From assembly GCF_039528515.1 (NCBI RefSeq), contig NZ_BAAALT010000279.1, positions 1 through 64,000 on the forward strand: 64,000 nt of DNA. Reading direction: 5' to 3'. The notes below the pieces were generated by a model. The model had not been told where the DNA came from and searched no databases. It worked only from the letters and a program-made list of their open reading frames with translations. Below are positions 16,133 through 23,353 of the stretch, one piece after another (the stretch's first letter is position 1; each line of letters begins with the position of its first letter). This DNA is from Luedemannella flava. GTDB taxonomy: Bacteria; Actinomycetota; Actinomycetes; Mycobacteriales; Micromonosporaceae. The position numbers and the translations under genes are program-made.

Positions 16133-17616
16133 CGACGCTGACTTCTCTGGCGCGGGCGATCGCGGCCGAGCGGGGGACGGCGCAGCGCATCACCACGGTG
16201 CGGCACGTGCACATCCACGAGCGGCCGCTGGTGCTCGTGCCGTTGACGCTCGCCGGCGAGGCGAACGCCCCGCTGGCCGCCATGGTCGGCACCGCGCGTG
16301 ACGACGCGCGCCTGCTCGTCGTCGCCCAGCCGCGCAACCGCGACCAGCGGTTCGGCTTCGCCGCCGACCTGGCCGAGATCGTCCTCGACTACGTCGCCCT
16401 GTTCACCACGCAGGTCGAGCTGGTGGCGACCAACCGGGGCCGCGAGTCGCGCGCCCGGTACGCCGACGGGCCGCAGCTGATCGTGCCCAACCCGGCCGGG
16501 GCGGCGTTCGTGCGGATGTTCGGCCGGTCCACGCGGTTCCGCAAGACCGACGGGCAGTGGGCGGTGCCCATGACCGTACCCGTGCTCGGTCGGTGGTTGA
16601 CCCACTTCGCCGAGCGTTACGACCATCCCGGGTCGGCCGCGCTGGTGGCGCTGACCAGCGCGCTGACCGCGCACTGGGCGACCGGGCAGTCCGCGCTCGA
16701 GGACGCGAACCTGGCCGCCCTCATGGGCTGGCTCGACCCGCCGGCGGGGATGACGGGCGCCGAGGCGGGCGAGGCGGCGGAGGACCCGCTGGCCTTCCCG
16801 CCGGCCGGTCCGGTGACCGACCCGACGTTCGACAACGAGGTGCTCGCCCCGCTCATCGACGCCTACACCGACAACCCGGGCGAGCCGGCGTTGGCCCGGC
16901 TGGTCGCGGCCGTGCGCGGGCAGATCGAGCCGACGTGGGACCTCGTCTGGCGGGGCGTCGAGCTGCTGCGCGCCCTGCCGCCGGGGGAGCGGGTGGCGGT
17001 GCGCTGGGGCGCGGACCGCGACGCGTACTCGTCGATGGTTCTGGGTCTGGCCGACGGGCGGCCGCCGCAGCCGAAGCGCGACGGCGCCGTCGCCGCCGCC
17101 GGGCGCCTCAACCGGATGGAGCGCGACCAGGCTACCTACGACGTGCAGCGGGCGTTCGACGACCCGCTGGTGCTCGCGGAGTACCGGCTGAGTGGGGAGG
17201 CGTTCGCCGGCGTGGTCACCGCCGCGCAGCCCGACCGGGTCGACACGAGCGGGCGGCGACGGGTGCTGCGCCCGCACGTCACGGTGCTCACCCAGGACCC
17301 GGTGCGGTTCACGCCGGGCATGGAGCTGACCTCGCCGGCCCGGCCGAGCCAGAAGGCCACCGTCGTGTCGGTGCACGCCGGCGCCGCGGACAAGGCCGAG
17401 GTGGTGCTGGAGCTGGCCGGCGGCATGGGCAGCTCGCTGCAGGCGCCGCCCGGCTCGGTGCCCGAGGTGGGCGAGCGGGTCTGCTACACGGCGTTCGGCG
17501 ACGCGTACCAGCAGACGCCCGACTTCCCCGCGCGGGAGGACACGCCGTGGACGCACGGCGGCCCGCCGCGCGACTACGTGCCCACGGACGGCGACGCGGC
17601 GGAGGACTGGTCATGA
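16129..17616 (+). CDS. Unknown 495-aa protein between nuclease and helicase
   Basis: GTG 16129 overlaps the nuclease stop (GTGA) and the stop overlaps the helicase start (ATGA). The protein has no membrane segment or recognised catalytic motif. The N-terminal third has beta strands (RPLVLVPLTLAG, LLVVAQPRNRDQRFGF), the centre is helical and acidic, and the last 150 residues are beta-rich (VRFTPGMELTSPARPSQKATVVSV), possibly an OB- or SH3-like fold. Its invariable packing between nuclease and helicase suggests a scaffold or substrate-binding subunit, by inference. Confidence 0.72.
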   Translation: MTTLTSLARAIAAERGTAQRITTVRHVHIHERPLVLVPLTLAGEANAPLAAMVGTARDDARLLVVAQPRNRDQRFGFAADLAEIVLDYVALFTTQVELVATNRGRESRARYADGPQLIVPNPAGAAFVRMFGRSTRFRKTDGQWAVPMTVPVLGRWLTHFAERYDHPGSAALVALTSALTAHWATGQSALEDANLAALMGWLDPPAGMTGAEAGEAAEDPLAFPPAGPVTDPTFDNEVLAPLIDAYTDNPGEPALARLVAAVRGQIEPTWDLVWRGVELLRALPPGERVAVRWGADRDAYSSMVLGLADGRPPQPKRDGAVAAAGRLNRMERDQATYDVQRAFDDPLVLAEYRLSGEAFAGVVTAAQPDRVDTSGRRRVLRPHVTVLTQDPVRFTPGMELTSPARPSQKATVVSVHAGAADKAEVVLELAGGMGSSLQAPPGSVPEVGERVCYTAFGDAYQQTPDFPAREDTPWTHGGPPRDYVPTDGDAAEDWS

Positions 17617-18887
17617 TCCTGGACGACGTGCTGGACGACCTCGGCTCCAACCGGGGCGTGGTGGTCGACTCGCCGCCCGGCGCCGGCAAGTCCACTCTGG
17701 TCACGGCCGCTGCCGGCCGGCTGGCGCGGGCCGGCGAGCGGGTCATGATCGTGGCGCAGACCAACGAGCAGGTCGACGATCTCATCGACCGGATCGCCGC
17801 GCACGCGCCGGCGGTGACGATCGGCCGGCTGTCGGCCGCCGGTTACGTGCCGAGCGCCCGGGTGCTGCACCCGACGGTCACCGTGGGGCAGAAGGTCGCC
17901 GAGCTGAACGGCCCCGTCGTCACGATCGCCACCGCCGCCAAGTGGGCCACGATCAAGGAGGGCTCCTGGCCGGTCGCGATCGTCGACGAGGCGTACCAGA
18001 TGCGGTCGGACATGCTGCTGCGCGTCGCGCCCCGGTTCGAGCGCGCGCTGTTCGTCGGCGACCCCGGCCAGCTCGACCCGTTCTCGACTGTCGATATCGA
18101 CAGGTGGACCGGATTGACGTGGGATCCGCTGCAGAGCGCCGTCGCTGTTCTCCTGCGGCACAACCCTGACCTGCCGGTTCACCGGCTGCCCGTGTCGTGG
18201 CGGCTGCCGACCACCGCCGCGCCGGTGGTCGCGGAGGCCTTCTATCCCTTCACGGGTTTCACGGCGGGTTCGTCGCCGACAGACCGGACTCTGGCTATCA
18301 ATTCGGCACCTATCGACCAGCTGGACGACGTCCTGGCCATGGCCGCCAGCACCGGCTGGGCCCACTACGAGCTGCCGTCGCGGCACACGCTGCGCACCGA
18401 CGCCGAGGCCGCCGCCGCGTGCGCCGCCCTCGCCACCCGCCTGCTGCGCCGCGGCGCGGTCGCGGTCTCCGAGCGCGAGCGCGACGGCGGCCCCGTCACG
18501 GCCGCCCGCACCGCGCGGGGCACCGCCCACCGCGACCAGGCCGCGGCGGTGCGTTCGTTCCTCGACCCCGCCGTCGGTGATGTCACCGTCGACACGGCCA
18601 ACAGACTCCAGGGCCGCGAGTACGACCTGACGATCGTCCTGCACCCGCTCTCCGGCCGCCGCGACGCCACCGCGTTCCACCTGGAGTCCGGCCGGCTGTG
18701 CGTGCTCGCGTCCCGGCACCGCCAGGCGTGCGTCGTGGTGGGCCGGGCCGGCATCGCCGACCTGCTCGACGCGCACCCCTCCACCGAGCCCGTGCACCTC
18801 GACGTCCCGGTCCGGTTCCCGGACGGCTGGGAGGCCAACCAGGCCATCCTCGCCAAGCTCGCGGAGCACCGGATCGTGGCGGGCTAA
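17613..18887 (+). CDS. SF1B (Upf1/Dna2-like) helicase
   Basis: The 424-residue ATPase has helicase motifs in order: Walker A SPPGAGKST (20-28), motif Ia around MIVAQTNEQVDDL, motif II VAIVDEAYQ (111-119), motif III FVGDPGQLDP (137-146), motif IV near PVSWRLP (173-179), motif V DTANRLQGREYDLTIV (327-342) and motif VI near VLASRHRQACVVVG. Motif V with QGREYD is typical of Upf1/Dna2-like SF1B helicases rather than UvrD. At 424 residues it is compact. With the Cas4-like nuclease it forms a split version of the nuclease-helicase pairing seen fused in Dna2. Confidence 0.85.
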   Translation: MILDDVLDDLGSNRGVVVDSPPGAGKSTLVTAAAGRLARAGERVMIVAQTNEQVDDLIDRIAAHAPAVTIGRLSAAGYVPSARVLHPTVTVGQKVAELNGPVVTIATAAKWATIKEGSWPVAIVDEAYQMRSDMLLRVAPRFERALFVGDPGQLDPFSTVDIDRWTGLTWDPLQSAVAVLLRHNPDLPVHRLPVSWRLPTTAAPVVAEAFYPFTGFTAGSSPTDRTLAINSAPIDQLDDVLAMAASTGWAHYELPSRHTLRTDAEAAAACAALATRLLRRGAVAVSERERDGGPVTAARTARGTAHRDQAAAVRSFLDPAVGDVTVDTANRLQGREYDLTIVLHPLSGRRDATAFHLESGRLCVLASRHRQACVVVGRAGIADLLDAHPSTEPVHLDVPVRFPDGWEANQAILAKLAEHRIVAG

Positions 18888-18928
18888 AGCGGATCGTTCC
18901 GGCCGGCGATGTCTGTCACCATGGCGGC

Positions 18929-19537
18929 ATGACGGTGGCGGGTACATCGGCCTACGCCGGGCGTACGGATCTCCCCGGGCGGGTGCGGGCGGCGCTGGAC
19001 GCGGCGCTGGAAGCGGGATTCGACAACTCCTGCCTGCCCGAACAGGGCGCGCTGCTGAGGACCCTGGCCGCCGGCGTCGGCCCGGGCCTGATAGGGGAGA
19101 CGGGCACGGGCGTCGGCGTCGGCCTCGCATGGCTCGCCAGCGGCGCGCATCCCGCCGCCCGACTCATCAGCATCGAGCGCGACCCGTCTTGGGCCGTCGC
19201 GGCCGCCGAGGTGTTCGCCGACGACCCGCGCGTCACGGTCCGCGCCGGTGAAGGCCGCAGCCTCGTCGAGTACGGGCCGTTCGACCTGCTTGTGCTCGAC
19301 GGCGGCGGGCACGGCAAGGCGGGCGGTGAACCCGTGGAGCCGCGCCGGTGGCTGCGACCCGGGGGCCTGCTCGTGATCGACGACTTCACCCCGATGGCCG
19401 GCTGGCCGCCCACGCACCACGGCCGCCCCGACACCGAGCGCCTGTACTGGCTCGACCACCCCGACCTGCGCGCCGCCGAGATCCGCGTGACCCCCGCCTC
19501 GGCCACGATCGTCGCGACCTACGTCGGCACGCCCTGA
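18929..19537 (+). CDS. SAM-dependent O-methyltransferase-like protein
   Basis: The 202-residue protein has a class I methyltransferase core: LIGETGTGVGVGLAWLASG (motif I), RLISIERDPSWAVAAAEVFAD (acidic loop) and FDLLVLDGGG (motif IV). WLRPGGLLVIDDFTP is the usual post-IV strand. It most resembles the small methyltransferase_24/O-methyltransferase group. The start is uncertain because no SD is clear; CACCAT lies 6 nt upstream, so it may be leaderless. It follows the helicase gene by 41 nt but is not overlapping, so membership in that operon is doubtful. Confidence 0.8.
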   Translation: MTVAGTSAYAGRTDLPGRVRAALDAALEAGFDNSCLPEQGALLRTLAAGVGPGLIGETGTGVGVGLAWLASGAHPAARLISIERDPSWAVAAAEVFADDPRVTVRAGEGRSLVEYGPFDLLVLDGGGHGKAGGEPVEPRRWLRPGGLLVIDDFTPMAGWPPTHHGRPDTERLYWLDHPDLRAAEIRVTPASATIVATYVGTP

Positions 19538-19539
19538 CG

Positions 19540-19959
19540 CTCGGCCGTTCCTTGTCGGACGCGGACCATCGCGGCGCCCACGAGCAGCCGTGCCACCGCC
19601 GGATCAGGCCATGGCGTCCGATGTGGACGGCGGTGGCGACGACCACGGCCCCGCCGAACAGCGTGGAGGTGTAGAACAGGACCCGCCACCACGGCTGGCC
19701 GGCGAACGCCTCCGTGCTGAGTGCCTCGACGCGCACGTCGCCCCGGTCGATTGCCGCATGCGTCACGATGTCCCACAGCCGGTGCGACACCGCGCCGAGC
19801 CAGGCGGACGCGACGGTCACCGACCAGCGATGATGGGCTGCGTCGAGCGCGCCGTAGTCGCGTAGCCGCAGCGCTCCTCCCGTCGGCAGGTGGACCGCGA
19901 TCGCGGCCGCCGCGCGTCGGCACGACCGCGGCGGCGTGCGACGGAAAGGTCAACGGCAT
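19540..19959 (-). pseudogene. Frameshifted, shortened DUF4184 protein gene
   Basis: ATG 19959 begins MPLTFPSHAAAVVP, the DUF4184 N-terminus. After about 15 residues the matching frame shifts to one reading HLPTGGALRLRDYGALDAAHH, then SVTVASAWLGAVSHRLWDIVTHAAIDRG, the second conserved DUF4184 segment. A central part of the family and a proper C-terminus are missing, and the second frame runs on into the convergent methyltransferase gene. It is a membrane-protein relic. Confidence 0.7.
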
Positions 19960-20275
19960 GCGGCGACGGTATCCAACGACAGGGGGCGAAGAATGGCAGC
20001 TCCGGGTCGCGGCACGCCGTGTTCGAACCGAGTACCTGTTCAGGCGGTCCGAGTCGGTGTGCAGATCGCTGCCTCCGGCACGGACGTGCCGTCAAGCGGG
20101 CGGCGGACACCGACCCAGGCCTTATGATTGCGGTGCTGAGCGGGAAACCGGGTTTCCGCCTAAAAGATCGCCATCTCGAGCCGAGAACCGTGGCCACGCT
20201 GCGGTTTCGCGCTCCGGATGCCGATCTTCCTGCCCGAACACCCGTCATGATCGCTGTCTGGAGGCGCGACACGTC
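19960..20275. other. 316-bp intergenic region with palindromes
   Basis: No credible gene is visible. It holds the palindromic stretch around 20143-20160 (GGAAACC/GGTTTCC) and the larger imperfect inverted repeat described at 20164-20228. Confidence 0.6.
20164..20228. repeat. Imperfect inverted repeat with AAGATC ends
   Basis: Arms 20164-20193 and 20199-20228 pair at about two thirds of positions, with 11 of 12 at the AAGATCG end. It resembles the element at 5375-5429 in its outer AAGATC and inner GGTTTCG, and may be a dispersed REP-like palindrome. Confidence 0.55.
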
Positions 20276-20677
20276 TCAGGTGAGGCGGTAGAAGTCGGTG
20301 TAGTGGTTCGGGGAGAACCAGGTCGTGTCCGTTGAGGTGTTGACGACGATGCGGTACGCGTCGCGGGAGGCCCCCTCAGCGCGCGGATATACGTCGTACT
20401 CGTAGTAGGTGGCCCCGGCCGGCAGTTGGCCCTCGTAGTTGAAGAACTGGCCACCGGCGAAGTTGGACTGGCCGCCGCTCCACGGGTGCCAGCCACGGGT
20501 GGTCGGGTAGCCGTACCCGGCCCACTCGTCGTGCGCGGCGCGGGCGTCCGCGCAGCGCGGCATGTCGCAGGAGTCGTAGACGGTCGCGTACGCCGCGGTC
20601 TCGGCGACGGCCGGTCCCACGACGCCACCGAGCAATACCGCCAGGACCAGCGAGATCCTCATCAGAAATCGTGTCAT
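20276..20677 (-). CDS. Secreted guanyl-specific ribonuclease (RNase Sa/T1/N1 family)
   Basis: The 133-residue precursor has a signal peptide (about 1-25, AVAETA cleavage region) and a mature domain like RNase Sa. The hallmark segments are FFNYEGQLP, YYEYDVYPRAEGASRDAYRIVV and SPNHYTDFYRL. Glu93, Arg109 and His125 match the catalytic Glu/Arg/His triad of the microbial RNase family. Cys37 and Cys42 are close together, unlike the single long disulfide of RNase Sa. No barstar-like inhibitor gene is adjacent. ATG 20677 is chosen; GTG 20695 would extend it by six residues. Confidence 0.87.
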   Translation of the reverse strand: MTRFLMRISLVLAVLLGGVVGPAVAETAAYATVYDSCDMPRCADARAAHDEWAGYGYPTTRGWHPWSGGQSNFAGGQFFNYEGQLPAGATYYEYDVYPRAEGASRDAYRIVVNTSTDTTWFSPNHYTDFYRLT

Positions 20678-20723
20678 TCCCGAAATATGACACACCCACT
20701 CACGACGTGCCGCAGGGGTGCCG

Positions 20724-20774
20724 CTTGCAGGTTTAGTCGCTACCTATAGGGCTCGTAGCGACTAAACCTGCAAG
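20724..20774. repeat. Perfect 20-bp inverted repeat between divergent genes
   Basis: Arms 20724-20743 and 20755-20774 are perfectly complementary around an 11-nt loop. The arm reads CTTGCAGGTTTAGTCGCTAC. It lies in the divergent space between the RNase and lipoprotein genes, where a terminator is not expected, so it is either regulatory or a dispersed palindromic repeat. Its AT-richer composition differs from its surroundings. Confidence 0.8.
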
Positions 20775-20956
20775 TCACGCGCCAATCCGTGATCCACTTC
20801 CGTGGGGCGCCGTGGACTCGTCGGGTGAAGGGGGATCGGCCCCGGGGGTTTTCGCGTTTGTCTGCGGGTGGCAAAACGGCTGCGGTAGAGTCCCGACGAC
20901 CTTCCGGCCGCCACGTCCCTCGCGGCCACTCCCGACAGTGCTATGTGGAGCTGGAC

Positions 20957-21943
20957 GTGACCGTTGTCCGTCGATGGTGCGCCGCGATCGGTGTGCTGGT
21001 GCTGCTCGCCGTCGCGGGTTGCGACAGCAGCGCGCCGAAGAGCAGCGAGCCGTTCGTCATCGGGTTCAGCGCGTGGCCGGGCTGGTTCCCGTGGCAGGTG
21101 GCCGCCGAGCAGAAGCTGTTCGACAAGCACGGTGTGACTGTCGAGATGCGGTACTACGACAACTACACCGACAGCCTCAAGGCGCTCGTCGACGGCGAGA
21201 TCGACGCCAACAGCCAGACACTCAACGACACGCTGGTGTCGGTGGGTTCCGGGGCGCGTCAGACGATCGTGCTGGTCAACGACAACTCGACCGGCAACGA
21301 CAAGATCATTGCCCGGTCCGGGATCGGCAGTGTCGCCGACCTCAAGGGCAAGCGGGTCGCGGTGGAGCAGGGCACAGTGGACCACTACCTGCTGCTGCTC
21401 GCGCTCGCCGAGGCGGGGCTGACGGCGAAGGACATCACGCTGATGCCGATGGCCACGGACAAGGCGGCCGAGGCGTTCGCCGCGGGGCAGGTCGACGCCG
21501 CCGGCGTGTTCGCGCCGTTCACGACGACCGCGCTGGCGCGGCGGGGCAGCCGCGCGATCGCCACGTCGGCCGAGTTCCCGGGCGCCATCCCCGACCACCT
21601 GGCCGTCCGGTCCGAGCTGGTCACGCGGCGGGCCGGCGACGTGCGGGCGATCGTGGACACGTGGTTCGAGACCCTGCGGTGGATGCGCGACAACGAGGCC
21701 GCCGCGGACACCATCCTGGCCCGGCGGGCCGGCGTCGACGTCGGGGCCTACCGGTCCTACGACGCCGGGACGACGTTGTTCACCCGTCAGCAGAACGTCG
21801 ACGCCTTCACCCCGGGCACGACGCCGGCGCACCTCAACTACCAGGCGGCGCGCATCTGCGACTTCATGGTGGAGACCGGGCTCGTCGACGAGCGCCCCTC
21901 GTTGGACGGCCTGCTCGACGGCAGTTTCGTGGGCGCGGCATGA
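20957..21943 (+). CDS. ABC-type solute-binding lipoprotein (NMT1/SsuA/TauA-like)
   Basis: The 328-residue protein has a lipoprotein signal with lipobox LAVAGC (Cys22), then a periplasmic-binding fold of the nitrate/sulfonate/taurine type: FVIGFSAWPGWFPWQVAAEQKLFDKHGV, then VADLKGKRVAVEQGTVDHYLLLLAL. Such proteins deliver small anions or amines to a permease. GTG 20957 has GGAG at good spacing. No permease or ATPase follows; only a 23-codon stump does. Instead, 178 nt downstream, comes a nitrate-sensing-type conservon, so it may now serve as a sensor co-receptor (inference). Confidence 0.88.
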   Translation: MTVVRRWCAAIGVLVLLAVAGCDSSAPKSSEPFVIGFSAWPGWFPWQVAAEQKLFDKHGVTVEMRYYDNYTDSLKALVDGEIDANSQTLNDTLVSVGSGARQTIVLVNDNSTGNDKIIARSGIGSVADLKGKRVAVEQGTVDHYLLLLALAEAGLTAKDITLMPMATDKAAEAFAAGQVDAAGVFAPFTTTALARRGSRAIATSAEFPGAIPDHLAVRSELVTRRAGDVRAIVDTWFETLRWMRDNEAAADTILARRAGVDVGAYRSYDAGTTLFTRQQNVDAFTPGTTPAHLNYQAARICDFMVETGLVDERPSLDGLLDGSFVGAA

Positions 21944-22011
21944 CCAGGCGACGGCGCCGGTCCTCACGATCGTCCCGCGGTCAGGCTGAGTTCTGGTTTT
22001 CACGTCCGTAA
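21940..22011 (+). pseudogene. Stump of a permease gene
   Basis: ATG 21940 overlaps the lipoprotein stop (ATGA), the usual coupling of binding protein and permease in these operons. The frame encodes MTRRRRRSSRSSRG, like a permease N-terminus, then stops after 23 residues. The remaining gene is absent. Assignment to a permease is inference from context. Confidence 0.4.
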
Positions 22012-22120
22012 CAACGGCGGCCAGTCCGCGAAACACCCCACCCGTACTCGTTGACTGTTGCACGGCCCGGCGCGCGCCGATCATGACGCGCTCGGCCCTA
22101 ATCGCGTAAGCGGAGGCGGC

Positions 22121-23353
22121 GTGACGGAGCCAACGGGCAGCGTGCGCACCGGCCGGCTGATGCTGGCCGTCGCGGCGCTCGCCGCACTGGTCCTGCCCAT
22201 CGGGGTCGTGACCTCGGCGCACTGGTCGGCGACCGCCGCCGACGTGACCTTCGTGTCCGACGAACGCGACGCGGTCGCGTACGCCGGGCCGCTGACCACG
22301 CTGTTGGTCGCGCTGGTCGACGCGCGGCAGGCCGCGACGTTCGGCCGCACCCCCGACGCGGAGGCCGTGCGGTCCGCGGTGGCCGCGGTCGACGACATCA
22401 ACAACCAGGTGGGTACGGACGTGGGCGCGCGGCAACGGTGGGCGGACCTGCCGGCCCAGATCGACACGGCGCTGGCGAGCCGGACGACCGGCGCCGCCGC
22501 GATGACCGCCTACGCCGGGCCGATCGGGCTGACCCGGGCGTTGCTCGGCGCCATCGCGGACGGGGCCCGGGTGGTGCGCGACCCCACGGTCGACGCCTAC
22601 CACCTCGTGCACACCGCCCTGCTCGGCCTGCCCGACGCCCTCGTCAGCGGCGGCGAGCTGGCCGGCCTGGCCCGCGCGGTCCGCCCCGCGCCGCGGACCG
22701 ACGCCGACGGGCAGCCGGACGCGGACGGGCAGTCGGACGCCGATGGACAGGAGGCCGCGGGCCCGGCCGTGACCGGCCTCGACGACCGGTACCCGGTGGC
22801 GGCCGACCGGCTCACCCAGGCCGGCGCCGCGATCCGCGACGGGCTGCGCTCGGGCACCGGCACGACGACCGGCGACACCATCGGCCTGGGCGTGCTCACC
22901 CCGCTCGACGCCTTTGTCGCGGCGGTGGACGCGCTGACCCGGACGGCCACCGCGCACGCGGCCACGGGCACGGGCGCCGCGGCGGTCGACAACGCGGCCC
23001 GGGCCCTGGTGCGCGCCGCGGCCGCGCTGGAGACGGCCGTGCTGTCCACCCTCGACGCCATGCTGGCCGACCGGGCCGGTGACCTGCAGCGCCAGCAGCA
23101 GATCCTGCTCGGGGCGGTGGCGCTCGCGGCCGTCGCGCTGGTGGGCGTACTCCTGCTGGGGTGGGTCGGGATGCGACGGCCCGCACCGGGCCCACGGAGC
23201 GACCACCCGGGCGGCCATGCCGACCCGCCCACGCCGCGCGGGCCCGCGGCGCCCGTGCGCGGCGGCGATCTCGTGGCGGCCGGGGTCACGCGGCCGTTCC
23301 CGGCGCCGGAGCCGGGCGGACCGCTGCCGCGCAGAGCGGGCGAGCGGCCGTGA
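22121..23353 (+). CDS. Bitopic membrane sensor-like protein upstream of conservon kinase
   Basis: The 410-residue protein has an N-terminal membrane helix (LMLAVAALAALVLPIGVVT), an extracytoplasmic helical domain of about 310 residues with an insert of short DADGQ repeats (about residues 193-210), and a second helix (LLGAVALAAVALVGVLLLG) followed by a proline-rich cytoplasmic tail. No HAMP or kinase domain is present. GTG 22121 follows GCGGAGG. Its stop overlaps the histidine kinase GTG by 4 bp, so the two are made together. It resembles the NIT-type sensor half of such kinases without the output module. Confidence 0.72.
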   Translation: MTEPTGSVRTGRLMLAVAALAALVLPIGVVTSAHWSATAADVTFVSDERDAVAYAGPLTTLLVALVDARQAATFGRTPDAEAVRSAVAAVDDINNQVGTDVGARQRWADLPAQIDTALASRTTGAAAMTAYAGPIGLTRALLGAIADGARVVRDPTVDAYHLVHTALLGLPDALVSGGELAGLARAVRPAPRTDADGQPDADGQSDADGQEAAGPAVTGLDDRYPVAADRLTQAGAAIRDGLRSGTGTTTGDTIGLGVLTPLDAFVAAVDALTRTATAHAATGTGAAAVDNAARALVRAAAALETAVLSTLDAMLADRAGDLQRQQQILLGAVALAAVALVGVLLLGWVGMRRPAPGPRSDHPGGHADPPTPRGPAAPVRGGDLVAAGVTRPFPAPEPGGPLPRRAGERP

